Source: Candidatus Dormiibacterota bacterium (lineage in GTDB: Bacteria; Chloroflexota; Dormibacteria; Aeolococcales; Aeolococcaceae). Taken from it: a DNA stretch of 64,000 nt. The stretch spans positions 1 through 64,000 of the forward strand of contig JAFARE010000007.1 of the NCBI GenBank assembly GCA_019245575.1. Reading direction: 5' to 3'. Both the position numbers and the translations under genes were made by a program. Under the pieces are notes generated by a model that saw only the letters and a list, made by a program, of their open reading frames with translations, made no database searches and was not told where the DNA came from. Every line of letters starts with the position of its first letter. Position 1 is the stretch's first letter. Shown one piece after another: positions 24,032 through 33,556 of this stretch.

Positions 24032-26803
24032 GTGCGCGAGTCGATTCGGCCTGAGCCGGTAGGACGGGACGCCGAGCTGGCGCTCGTTGACGCCTGGCTC
24101 AGCAGCGGCGTGCGTGTCGACGGGCGTGACACCACTGCGCGGACGCTGGTCATCGAGGGTGAGCCGGGCATCGGCAAGACGACGGTATGGGGCGAGGCCG
24201 TCCGGCGAGCCGGCGCAAGCGGCTGGAATGTGCTGTCCTGCCGCCCCCGGCCGTCAGACGCGTCGCTTTCGCATGTGGGCCTGACCGACCTCATCAGCTC
24301 CGTTGCCGATGCGGTTATCGAGGCGTTGCCGGCGCCGCAGCGCCGCGCCGTTCTGAGCGCGACGCTGCGCCAGGATTCGAGTGGCGGGCCGCTCGATCCG
24401 CGCGCCGTCGGCGCCGGCGTGATGGCGCTCCTCGATGGGATCGCAGCCGCGGCGCCCCTGCTGCTGGCAGTCGACGATCTGCAATGGCTGGATCGCGCGT
24501 CCGCGCGATCGATCGCGTTTGCGCTTCACCGGCTGCAGGGAGGCCGCGTGCGGTTGCTCGCAGCGGTGCGCTTGCAAGCCGTGCGCGCCGGTTCCGGGGC
24601 GATCGGCATCCTCGAATCGACACTTGGCACCGATGGCCTGGAGCGCGTGCGCGTCGGCCCACTTAGCATCGCGGCGCTTCACAAGGTGTTGTCGCGACAA
24701 CTCGGAACGTCGTTCACGCGTCCCGTGACCGTGCGCATTCACCGAGCATGCGGTGGAAACCCCTTCTATGCCTTGGAAATCGCCCGCGAGCTGCAGCGTA
24801 TCGGCGAGCCGGCACCGGGACGGCCACTGCCCGTCCCCGAGGACCAGCGCGAGATGGCGCTGCTGCGCGTGCGCCGCCTGCCGCAGGCGACACGGGACGC
24901 ACTCGCTCAGGTGGCGGCGATGTCCCGGCCGACGACGGCTGACGTGCAGGTCGCCGCCCTGGCGCCGGCTGAGGAGGCAGGGGTCGTCCGCGTGCAGCCG
25001 GATGGTTCGGTGGACTTCACCCACCCGCTCTTCGGCTCTTCGCTCTATGCGGCGCTGGCCGAGTCCGCGCGCCGCCGCCTGCATCAGGCACTCGCCACGA
25101 CGAGCGCGAACATCGAGGAACACGCGCGCCACCTTGCCCTGGGAGCACAGGGACCGGAGGAAGCCATCGCCGCAGCGTTGGACCGCGCGGCGGAGTCGGC
25201 GGAGGCGCGTGGCGCTGCCGACATCGTCGTCGAGCTCAAAGAACTTGCGCTCAGGCTTACGCCCCCGGCAGACAGCGAGTCGCTGGTGCGGCGCGAGCTC
25301 GAGCTGGCCGACCGGCGCTACTTCGCGGGCGACGCGAGCGGCGCACGCCGTCAGCTGGAGCGATGCCTGCAGTCGCTGCCGCCGGGCGAGGCTCGCGCTG
25401 AGGTCCTGCTGGAGCTGGGCAGCGTGGTGTGGACCCAGGGCGAGAGCGAAGCGGGACTGGCCTTCATGCAACAGGCGCTCGGGCAAGCGGAGTCGAAGAC
25501 ACTGCGCGCCAAGATCCACTCACGCGCTTCCTCGATGGCCGAGGACTTCGACGTGGGGCTGGAGCATGCCGAGGCGGCGCTGCAGTTGATCGATGAGCAG
25601 GAGGATCCACTGCTCTATTCGTTTGCCCTGCACAACGCGGCCCGCAACCGGCTGTTTGCGCGCGGTGAGGCCGACCATGCCGCCGTCGAACGTGGCATGG
25701 AGCTGCAGCGTGAGGCCGCGGCGTGGGAGGTGAGCGTGCTGCCCGCGTACTGGGCGCTGTACTTCGATGAATTCGATGTGGCGCGAGCGCGTTTCGAGCA
25801 CTTCCTCCAGGTGTTCCGCGTGCACGGCGATGAAGCGCGGTGCTGCTTCCTGCAATCGCATCTCGCTGTGCTCGATGCGCTCACCGGCCACATGGAGCGA
25901 GCGCGCGCAGAGGCCGCCGTCGCGCTCGACAGCGCGAAGGAAACCGAGCAGGGCACGTGGATCCTCGTCGCGCTGTGGGCCACGGGCCAGGTGGCCGCGC
26001 GCGCCGGCGAGCTCGATGCCGCCCGCGCGGCTGCGGGGGAGATGCTCGAGCGCATGCGATCGAATCCGGACATCACCTTGGAGAACATGGCGCGGGCCGT
26101 GCTGGGCCTCGCCGCGCTGTCGGCCGGAGACCATGCCGAAGCGGATCGTCAGTTGACGCGCTGCGAGGCGATCGTCGAGGGATACCACGCGCGCGAACCG
26201 GTGGCTGACCGGTTTCCAGCGGACCATGCGGAAGCCGTGATCAGCATCGGTGACCTGGATCGTGCCGACGTCCTCGTCTCACGTCTCGAGGAGCGCGCGC
26301 GCCGGCTGCCGCGGCCGTGGATCAACGCCGTTGCCGCGCGCTGCCGGGGGCTCCTCAATGCTGCGCGGGGAGACCTCGACGCCGCAATCACTGACTATGA
26401 GCGCGCCCTCGAAGCGCACCAGCAACTGGCGATGCCCAGCGAGCGCGGCCGGACTCTGCTCGCGCTGGGACGCTTGCAGCGGCGCCGCCGCGACGCGCGA
26501 GGAGCGCAGACGTCGCTGGCAGAGGCGGTACGCGTTTTCGAGGCCGGTGGAGCAGCCGCCTGGACGGCTGTGGCGCGTGACGAGTTGCGCCGCGCGCAGG
26601 GACGTCACGGCAGCGTGTTCGACCTCACGCCGACGGAAATGGCGGTGGCGCGGCTTGCCGCCGAAGGGCTGCGCAACCGGGAGATCGCGAGCCGCATGTT
26701 CCTCGCCGAGAAGACGGTGGAGGCGAATCTCTCGCGCGCCTATCTGAAGCTCGGCGTGCGCTCCAAGACGGAGCTGGCGCGGCGTCTCGAAGCTCCCGCC
26801 TGA
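24032..26803 (+). CDS. LuxR-family (LAL/MalT-like) regulator with AAA ATPase and TPR-like region
   Basis: IEGEPGIGKTTVWGEAV P-loop; LLAVDDLQWLD Walker B; C-terminal LTPTEMAVARLAAEGLRNREIASRMFLAEKTVEANLSRAYLKLGVRSKTEL HTH. Confidence 0.95.
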   Translation: MRESIRPEPVGRDAELALVDAWLSSGVRVDGRDTTARTLVIEGEPGIGKTTVWGEAVRRAGASGWNVLSCRPRPSDASLSHVGLTDLISSVADAVIEALPAPQRRAVLSATLRQDSSGGPLDPRAVGAGVMALLDGIAAAAPLLLAVDDLQWLDRASARSIAFALHRLQGGRVRLLAAVRLQAVRAGSGAIGILESTLGTDGLERVRVGPLSIAALHKVLSRQLGTSFTRPVTVRIHRACGGNPFYALEIARELQRIGEPAPGRPLPVPEDQREMALLRVRRLPQATRDALAQVAAMSRPTTADVQVAALAPAEEAGVVRVQPDGSVDFTHPLFGSSLYAALAESARRRLHQALATTSANIEEHARHLALGAQGPEEAIAAALDRAAESAEARGAADIVVELKELALRLTPPADSESLVRRELELADRRYFAGDASGARRQLERCLQSLPPGEARAEVLLELGSVVWTQGESEAGLAFMQQALGQAESKTLRAKIHSRASSMAEDFDVGLEHAEAALQLIDEQEDPLLYSFALHNAARNRLFARGEADHAAVERGMELQREAAAWEVSVLPAYWALYFDEFDVARARFEHFLQVFRVHGDEARCCFLQSHLAVLDALTGHMERARAEAAVALDSAKETEQGTWILVALWATGQVAARAGELDAARAAAGEMLERMRSNPDITLENMARAVLGLAALSAGDHAEADRQLTRCEAIVEGYHAREPVADRFPADHAEAVISIGDLDRADVLVSRLEERARRLPRPWINAVAARCRGLLNAARGDLDAAITDYERALEAHQQLAMPSERGRTLLALGRLQRRRRDARGAQTSLAEAVRVFEAGGAAAWTAVARDELRRAQGRHGSVFDLTPTEMAVARLAAEGLRNREIASRMFLAEKTVEANLSRAYLKLGVRSKTELARRLEAPA

Positions 26804-26876
26804 GTGAGCGCGATCGCTGAGGAGGTCACTGCGCCGGCCCTTACGCTGTGCGGTACAGACGTGCTACTGATGACCG

Positions 26877-27218
26877 ATGACCAGCGCGGTCGCCGCTCTC
26901 ACGATCGTCATCGATCCGTCTTCCGTGCTGGTTTGGATTGTGGTCGGCTTGGTGGCCGGGCTTGTGGCCAGCCGGGTGATGCTGGGCCACGGCCTGGGAA
27001 TCGTACTCGACGTCGTCGTCGGCATCGCCGGAGCGGTGATCGGTGGCTTTCTCGCCGCGTACTTCGGCGTCACCATCACAGTCCCGGGACACCCGATCGT
27101 CACTGAGATCATCATCGCGTTCCTGGGGGCGATCATCCTGCTGCTTCTCGTGCGCCTCCTCGGAATCGGGCGGCGACGCATGGCATTCTCGGGAAGGCGC
27201 CGGTCGCGGCCCCTCTGA
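26877..27218 (+). CDS. GlsB/YeaQ/YmgE-family small membrane protein
   Basis: WIVVGLVAGLVASRVM...GIVLDVVVGIAGAVIGGFLAA. Confidence 0.85.
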   Translation: MTSAVAALTIVIDPSSVLVWIVVGLVAGLVASRVMLGHGLGIVLDVVVGIAGAVIGGFLAAYFGVTITVPGHPIVTEIIIAFLGAIILLLLVRLLGIGRRRMAFSGRRRSRPL

Positions 27219-27229
27219 CCGCAGCGCCA

Positions 27230-27620
27230 CATGTGCCGGAATGGTTCGGGCACGTAGCCTGCCAGCAGCCTCCTCCAAGCCTCGCTGAGCGTATCGCGCA
27301 CCACGTCGTCGTCCTTCATCAGCCACGCGAGATGACGGAGCCCGTGCTCGATCACCTGCTCGTGCGCGATCGCGATCGCGGCACTCGTCGCCCCGCCGCG
27401 GGGCGAGCTCCGACCTCCCGACCGGTATCCCCGGCAGCTCCTGCGCCTGGTCGTTGCGGTTGACGACGACGAAGCTGAGGATCACCGCGCCTCGCGCGCG
27501 GCGCCACGACGTCGAGTGCACCAGCAAGGGCTCGCCCATCAGGTTGCGCGCCAGCCGGGACACAACCTCGACCGGGTCATCGTCGTCGCGCAGCTCGACG
27601 TACCACGGCGCCGGCCGCAT
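27230..27620 (-). pseudogene. Frameshifted conserved small protein (MRPAPWYVELRDDDDPVEVVSRLARNLMGEP... / ...ATSAAIAIAHEQVIEHGLRHLAWLMKDDD)
   Basis: Two overlapping minus-strand frames join into one coherent protein across a GC-rich run at about 27388-27405; no stop after VPEPFRH. Confidence 0.65.
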
Positions 27621-27717
27621 GGTCCGGCGAGCTCCGGGTCCCCGTCGTGGAGACGGAGGACGAAGACCTCGGCCTGCACAGGCCCCTCCGTGCCCCACAC
27701 CGGGGGAGAGTCGTCGC

Positions 27718-27855
27718 TCAGGCCGGTTGCGCCATCGCGAGCACCTTCTCGCGCGTCACCTGCATGTTGTGGGCCTCGTGGCCGTGGTCCTGTAGGGCCG
27801 GCACGATGGTGCCGATCGGCCCGCGGACCTCGTACCCGCACTCGCACCGGACCAC
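27718..27855 (-). CDS. Small DUF1059-like protein
   Basis: VVRCECGYEVRGPIGTIVPALQDHGHEAHNMQVTREKVLAMAQPA, GTG start. Confidence 0.65.
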   Translation of the reverse strand: MVRCECGYEVRGPIGTIVPALQDHGHEAHNMQVTREKVLAMAQPA

Positions 27856-27915
27856 ATACTCAGCCGACTCGTCGTGCTCGGACCCATCGCGCGCCGAGCG
27901 TAGCACCGCGCCTGA

Positions 27916-28701
27916 ATGACCGTGGCGCAGTGTGGCATCCTGCACCGGTTGTTCGTCCTCGACTGGCACATCTTCGATGCGCTCCCGGCCGGGCTCAACG
28001 TGACGCTGCCCGTCGGCGCGCACCATCTGTCCGCCGCCCCCGACGGTTCCGGTGAGCCATGGCGAGATCTCGTTGCGCTGTACACGCCGGTCGCATCGGC
28101 GGTGCGCGCCGCGGATGGCGTGCCCGTCGTGCTCAGCGGCGACTGCATCACACCGCTCGCCGTGCTCGCCGGTCTGCAGCAGCGTGGAGTCGAGCCGGCC
28201 CTGGTGTGGTTCGACGCACATGGTGACTTCCACACCGAGGACACCACATTCTCCGGCTACCTCGGCGGTCTGCCGCTGGCCAAGGCGGTCGGCCGCGGCG
28301 ACATGACGCTGCCCGAAGGCCTCGGAATGCGGCCGCTTGCAGAGGACCGCGCGGTCCTCGTCGACGGCCGCGACCTCGATCCGCCGGAGGTCACGGCGCT
28401 CGCGGAGTCACGGGTGGCACACGCCTCGTTGCGCGACGTCGTTGATGTGCTGCCGCAGGCACCGGTCCACTTGCACGTTGATCTCGACGTCATCGGATCG
28501 CAGCATCTGCGCGGGCTGCGCTTCCCCGCGCCCGGGCCGCACCGCGCGACCGTGGCCGCCGCGGTGCGCGCGGTCGTGGCGGCGCGGAGCATCGCCGCTG
28601 TCAGCGTCGCCGCGACCTGGTTCCCGGAGCGCACCGACCGCGGCCAGACGGACGCCGCCTTGGCCGCGGTCCTGGGCGCTGCAGGAGTTATCGCGCCGTA
28701 A
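27916..28701 (+). CDS. Arginase/agmatinase (ureohydrolase) family protein
   Basis: VVLSGDCITPLAVL, VWFDAHGDFHT, LHVDLDVI motifs. Confidence 0.85.
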   Translation: MTVAQCGILHRLFVLDWHIFDALPAGLNVTLPVGAHHLSAAPDGSGEPWRDLVALYTPVASAVRAADGVPVVLSGDCITPLAVLAGLQQRGVEPALVWFDAHGDFHTEDTTFSGYLGGLPLAKAVGRGDMTLPEGLGMRPLAEDRAVLVDGRDLDPPEVTALAESRVAHASLRDVVDVLPQAPVHLHVDLDVIGSQHLRGLRFPAPGPHRATVAAAVRAVVAARSIAAVSVAATWFPERTDRGQTDAALAAVLGAAGVIAP

Positions 28702-28704
28702 GCG

Positions 28705-30246
28705 TTACTGTGGCTTGCCGCTCGCCGGGTCGAGCAGCAGATGCCGGTCCTCACGCTGCCCGAAGTCGAACATCCCGTTGAGCGGGCCGGCGAGCGCGTC
28801 GAATGATCCGCCGCCGATGCGGGGCAGCGACCAGTTGTCCTCGATGAAGCGAAGGATCGACGACTGGTCGGTGGTCGAGTGGTCGACGAAGTTCTCGCGA
28901 CTGAACGGCGAGATCACCAGAAGCGGCTGGCGAGGGCCATAGCCACACCGGTCCTGGAAGCCGCCCAGCGGCGCGGCGGTGCCGCACTGTCCCGTGGCGC
29001 TCAGCGCGTCCTCCGTGGACTGCGAGTCGTTCACGATCGGTGACATCACGTGGTCGTACCAGCCATCCGAGTCGTCGTAGGCGATGACGACCGCCGTGCT
29101 CTCCCACGCGTCCGACCGCTGCAGCGCGTTGATGGTCCTCACCAGGAACTGCTGCTCGTCCAGTGGGTCGGAGTAGCCGGCGTGGCCGTCCTGGTAGCGC
29201 GCAGCCTTCAGGAAGCTCACGGCGGGCAGATGCTCGTCACCGAGTGCGGTGGTGAAGTCGGCCAGATCGTACTGATGGTTCGCCTGCCCGTTGTGGCCGA
29301 TCTCCTCGTCATTGGCGGGCGCCAGGTGATGCGGGTTGGACGTGCTGGCGTAGTACTGGAACGGCTCGTGGTGCGCGCTGTAGTCCTTCTGCGACGACCC
29401 GCCGATGTTCGCGTGCGACGCACCGCAGACGGCTTTGCCGCCGGTCACGGCGGTGGGCCGGAAGCCGCCCTGAAACCAACCCCACGTGACGTGGGCTGCA
29501 TTGAGCAGGTCACCGACGTTCTGACCCGAGAGCGAGATCGTCGAGCCGGACGAGCAGTCGTCGAATGCCGGATCGGCATCGCCGTACACGCTCCCGTTGT
29601 CCACAACGCCGGCCAGCGTCGCCGGGGTTGCGCCGTGCGTCTGGCCTGACACCAGGTTGAGCGCGCCCGGCGTGGACGGGCCGAAGACGGTGCTGTACGA
29701 GTTGTCGCTCATGGCGAAATGCTGCGCGTAGTTCCACAGGGCGGTCACCGTGTTGCCGTCGTAGTAGTCCAGCACCAGGTTGGGCAAGCCGATGTCCGGC
29801 GCGGAGCAGCTCGATGTGTTCGTGTACATGGGGAACCGGTCCATCAGCCCATGGTCGAATGCCTGCTGTTCCGGTGTGTAGTCGTGGTTCTGATCACACG
29901 TCAGGGGTTGCGCGTGCGACAAGCGGACAGGGTTCGCCCCGTTCGGGTTGCTGTTCAGGAGCGCGGTTGAGAGCCCGTTGACGGATGGCGTGTCCTCGCG
30001 CGCCGTGAAGTGGCTCCCGTCGGTATTGGCCGCGACCGGGTAGGTGCCGAAGTAGTGGTCGAAGCTGACGTTCTCCTGGAAGATCACGACCAGGTGCTTG
30101 ATCGGCGTGCGCGTGTCCGGGTCGGGACCCGCGGCGCTGGTCAGGACACCGGACGCGACGGTCGCCAGACCGGCCGAGGCTGCGGCGGCGCTCAAGACCG
30201 CCGACGTGACGAAGAGCCTTCGCATTCCGTCCTCCCCTGTGCTCAT
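28705..30246 (-). CDS. Secreted phosphoesterase (phospholipase C / AcpA family)
   Basis: IKHLVVIFQENVSFDHYFGTYP; AVVIAYDDSDGWYDHV; N-terminal signal. Confidence 0.9.
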   Translation of the reverse strand: MSTGEDGMRRLFVTSAVLSAAAASAGLATVASGVLTSAAGPDPDTRTPIKHLVVIFQENVSFDHYFGTYPVAANTDGSHFTAREDTPSVNGLSTALLNSNPNGANPVRLSHAQPLTCDQNHDYTPEQQAFDHGLMDRFPMYTNTSSCSAPDIGLPNLVLDYYDGNTVTALWNYAQHFAMSDNSYSTVFGPSTPGALNLVSGQTHGATPATLAGVVDNGSVYGDADPAFDDCSSGSTISLSGQNVGDLLNAAHVTWGWFQGGFRPTAVTGGKAVCGASHANIGGSSQKDYSAHHEPFQYYASTSNPHHLAPANDEEIGHNGQANHQYDLADFTTALGDEHLPAVSFLKAARYQDGHAGYSDPLDEQQFLVRTINALQRSDAWESTAVVIAYDDSDGWYDHVMSPIVNDSQSTEDALSATGQCGTAAPLGGFQDRCGYGPRQPLLVISPFSRENFVDHSTTDQSSILRFIEDNWSLPRIGGGSFDALAGPLNGMFDFGQREDRHLLLDPASGKPQ

Positions 30247-30512
30247 CGCCGACTCTGATCGGCGCTGGGGCCAACTTTGCCCGGCGCCTGGTGAAGGGCG
30301 CGGTGGCTGCGGGAGGTGGATCGATTAAGGCAAGCCCGCGCCGCGTGGTGGGTGGGTGTGAATCAGCGGCGACACGCCGCGTTCCAGGTTCTTAACACGG
30401 CTTGACCGCGTAGTTGCATGCGTGTCACGGATCGGTTCAAGGCATCCGCGGCACCTGCGGTCATGTGGCGAGATTCCGCTCGGTTATCCCGCAACAACGG
30501 AGGAACCGGGCA

Positions 30513-30725
30513 GTGCCCGAAGCGACCATGGACGTGTTGGTGACAGCGGCGGCGAATTCGCCTCGCACCTTTGTGTCGGTGTGCAGAGAGCTGCGCATCG
30601 AGCCTCGCGAGGCGGCGAATGCCCTGGATCCCAACGCGTTCGATGGCGGAACGCGGGTCAAGTTGCAACAGCTGCACACGTATCTGAGCCGTCCTGCGTG
30701 GCTCAGGGTGTTCAGCGGCTTCTAG
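30513..30725 (+). CDS. Small hypothetical protein (70 aa)
   Basis: GTG start with ggagg SD about 9 nt upstream; ends 11 bp before the next gene. Confidence 0.45.
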   Translation: MPEATMDVLVTAAANSPRTFVSVCRELRIEPREAANALDPNAFDGGTRVKLQQLHTYLSRPAWLRVFSGF

Positions 30726-30736
30726 AGGAGATCACG

Positions 30737-31999
30737 ATGAAGCCGACCCTGGTCGACGCAGTGGCGCTCAACCGCCGCTACCGCAAAGCGCCCGTGCGAC
30801 GCCGCCTGGCGGAATGCATTCTCGGCCTTGTCGCCCTCTCGCTCACCGGTGGGATCACCGTGAGCCGCGCGGCCGCGAGTCCGTTCATCCAGGCTTCGGG
30901 CACGCAGCTCGTGCTGAACGGCTCGGCGTACACATTCGTTGGCTACAACAACTACCGCGCCCCATCGATGCCCGGCGGCTACACGTGCGGCGGCGCGGTG
31001 TCGGACGCGCAACTGGACCAGATGATGGCGCAGGTGCGCAACGCCAGCGGCGGCACCATCGTGCGCACGTGGTTCTTCCAGAGCTACGAGAACGGCAGCG
31101 CGAACAACTTCGCCGCGTACGACCGTGTGCTCGCCGCGGCGGCGGCGCACGGCATCCGCATCATTGCCACGCTCACCAACCAGTGGGGCGCGTGCGAGCC
31201 GGGACATCCATATCGTGACCTCAGCTGGTACCAGTCCGGCTACCTGCAGCCGGATTCGGGATATGCCCTGTCCTTCAAGGATTTCGCCGTCTCGATGGCC
31301 GCCCATTACGCAAGCGACGACCGCATCGCGTTCTGGCAGCTGGTCAACGAGGCCGAGGCCAAGAGCGGCGGCTCGGGCGGATCCTGCAACGAGTCGGCGG
31401 CGGCGAGCGCGCTGCGCAGCTTCGGCGACACCATGACCCAGGCGATCCACTCCGTCGACCCGAACCACCTGGTGTCCCTGGGTGAGATGGGTGGTGGGCA
31501 GTGCGGCATGGCCGGTGCGGACTACACATACGTGCACGCCGGCGCGGTGCAGCTCTGCGAGTACCACGACTACAACAAGGAGACGCAGGGGCGCCCGCAG
31601 CACCTGCAGGACGACGAGACCGCATGCGGGTCGAGCGGCCTGAACAAGCCGCTGTTCAACGGCGAGGCGGGTATCCGCGGCGCCAGCGGCCAGCAGCGCG
31701 CCAATGAGTTCGACGCCAAGCTGAGCGCATTCTTCAGCGACGGCGGCGCGGGTTTCCTCATCTGGTCGAAGAGCGGCAGCGGTGGCTCATGGGACATCCC
31801 CGACGGCGACCCCACCGAAGCCGTGATGCTCAAGTACTCGCATGGCGGCCCGGGTCCGAGCACTGAGAACACTCCGCCGCCCACGTCGAACTCCACGCCC
31901 ACGCCCACCTCTGAGTCGCCCAGCCCCACGCCCTCGTCGTCACCGCTGCACTGCACGATCACCATCGACAACGGCAACGTCACGGGCCAGTGCCACTAG
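30737..31999 (+). CDS. Secreted GH5-like (mannanase/cellulase-type) glycoside hydrolase with Pro/Thr/Ser linker
   Basis: N-terminal signal, FVGYNNYRAPS, FWQLVNEAEAK acid/base, PLFNGEAGIRG nucleophile; PTPTSESPSPTPSSS tail. Confidence 0.85.
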   Translation: MKPTLVDAVALNRRYRKAPVRRRLAECILGLVALSLTGGITVSRAAASPFIQASGTQLVLNGSAYTFVGYNNYRAPSMPGGYTCGGAVSDAQLDQMMAQVRNASGGTIVRTWFFQSYENGSANNFAAYDRVLAAAAAHGIRIIATLTNQWGACEPGHPYRDLSWYQSGYLQPDSGYALSFKDFAVSMAAHYASDDRIAFWQLVNEAEAKSGGSGGSCNESAAASALRSFGDTMTQAIHSVDPNHLVSLGEMGGGQCGMAGADYTYVHAGAVQLCEYHDYNKETQGRPQHLQDDETACGSSGLNKPLFNGEAGIRGASGQQRANEFDAKLSAFFSDGGAGFLIWSKSGSGGSWDIPDGDPTEAVMLKYSHGGPGPSTENTPPPTSNSTPTPTSESPSPTPSSSPLHCTITIDNGNVTGQCH

Positions 32000-32068
32000 G
32001 CCGTCAGCGCAAACGCTGAGCCGCGGGAGCGGCGCGGCACGCCACGGGTGCGGCTAGCATCTGCGGCA

Positions 32069-32461
32069 GTGTCCGAGCCGCTCCTGCAGGGCCGGCCGCG
32101 CCGGCCCGCCGACGATTCCGAGATGGAACCCGATCCGCGGTTCACCCTGGCCAACGAGCGAACGTATCTCGCCTGGAACCGCACCGCGCTGGCCGTGATC
32201 GCCGGCGGTCTCGCGGTCACGCAGTTGGTCCGGCTGGGGTCCGCTGACACCGCGCCGGCGATTGCCGTCGGCATCACGCTGATCGTCGTCGGCGCCGCGC
32301 TCTCCTTCGCCAGCTACCGCAACTGGCAGCGCAAGGATGAGGCGCTGCGCATGGGCCGCCCGCTGCCACGCTCGTCGCTGCCGCGCATCCTCGCTCTGGT
32401 GGTCGGCGGGATTGCCGTCGTCGCCGTGCTGCTTGCCGCGCTGCTGCTCGCAGCGCGCTAG
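32069..32461 (+). CDS. DUF202 family (YidH-like) membrane protein
   Basis: PDPRFTLANERTYLAWNRTALAVIAGGLAV. Confidence 0.9.
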   Translation: MSEPLLQGRPRRPADDSEMEPDPRFTLANERTYLAWNRTALAVIAGGLAVTQLVRLGSADTAPAIAVGITLIVVGAALSFASYRNWQRKDEALRMGRPLPRSSLPRILALVVGGIAVVAVLLAALLLAAR

Positions 32462-33477
32462 AGCGAGGCCTCGATGCTGGCCAGCACGTCGTCGACGCGG
32501 ATCTGATCCATCACGGCGAGCGGCTCGGGGTCCGGCGCCTTTCCGTTGGGCCGCCGGCGCAGCCCCTGGATGATGCGGTGGTCAGACCCGTACGGCCCGC
32601 GCAGGCGCCCGTCGCTGGGGCCGAACAGTCCCACCGCGGGTGTCCCCACAGCGGCGGCGATGTGCAGCAGCGGCGTGTCGCCGCCGATGAAGAGGTCGCA
32701 GCGGGCCACGATCGCTGCCACCACGCGCAGGTCGGGCTCGCCGCTGAGGTCGGCTGCGGACGTGCCGAGGTCGAGCATCGTCTGCTCCACGACCTGCTTG
32801 TCCTCCGGCGCGCCCAGGAAGAGGACGCCGGCGCCGTGCCGGGTGGCCAGCTGGTTGGCCAGGATCGCGAATCGCTCCTGGTCCCATATGGCCTCCGGGC
32901 CCCGGAGCCCGTCGTGCTCGGCGTACCCGGCCCCGGGCGCCAGCGCCACGAGCAGGCGTCCGTCCGCGAAGCCGGTGCTGTGGATGACCTGGTCCGCCTC
33001 GCGCAGCGCCTCTGCGCCCGGCTCGTACGAGGGGGTGTGCAGCTCCTGGCGGATGCCCATCAGCGCCGCGAGCCGCAGCCACTGCGGCGCGCGGTTCTCG
33101 CCTCGTTCGGCGTGACCGCGGCGGGTCAGCAGGAACGACGAGAAGCCGCCGCGCGGCCCGATCCGCTCCGGGACCCCGGCAAGGAAGGCCGCCAGGCGCA
33201 GCCAGGGCGAGCGCGAGCAGATGAGCACCGCATCCACCCTGCGGCGGCGGAGCTCCAGCCAGACTCCCAGACCCGCGGCCGCACCCGGGTACCCGGAGAG
33301 CGCGCGACGGCCGGCCACCATGTCCACCGCGGGGATCCCCTGCGCGATCGAGGCGGCGCGCGCAGGACAGAGCAGGGCGATCTGGGCATTCGGCTCGCCG
33401 GCGCGCACCGTCCGCAGCAGCGGCGACGCCTGCAGCGTCTCGGTGATCCCGCCCGGGACGACGGCCACGACGTTCAC
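32458..33477 (-). CDS. Glycosyltransferase family 9 (heptosyltransferase-like)
   Basis: VVAVVPGGITETLQASPLLRTVRAGEPNAQIALLCP; CDLFIGGDTPLLHIAAAVGTPAVGLFGPSD. Confidence 0.92.
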   Translation of the reverse strand: MNVVAVVPGGITETLQASPLLRTVRAGEPNAQIALLCPARAASIAQGIPAVDMVAGRRALSGYPGAAAGLGVWLELRRRRVDAVLICSRSPWLRLAAFLAGVPERIGPRGGFSSFLLTRRGHAERGENRAPQWLRLAALMGIRQELHTPSYEPGAEALREADQVIHSTGFADGRLLVALAPGAGYAEHDGLRGPEAIWDQERFAILANQLATRHGAGVLFLGAPEDKQVVEQTMLDLGTSAADLSGEPDLRVVAAIVARCDLFIGGDTPLLHIAAAVGTPAVGLFGPSDGRLRGPYGSDHRIIQGLRRRPNGKAPDPEPLAVMDQIRVDDVLASIEASL

Positions 33478-33556
33478 GCGGGACACCCTACACGCGTCAC
33501 GCGGTTGTCGCGTCCTGAGTCCGTTCTCCGCGGACCGGTGCGACCATAGGGTCACG

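Noticed and set aside
32004-32019. Hairpin tcagcg-caaa-cgctga after the GH5-like gene
   Set aside because: Only 6-bp stem with no T-tract; insufficient for a terminator call
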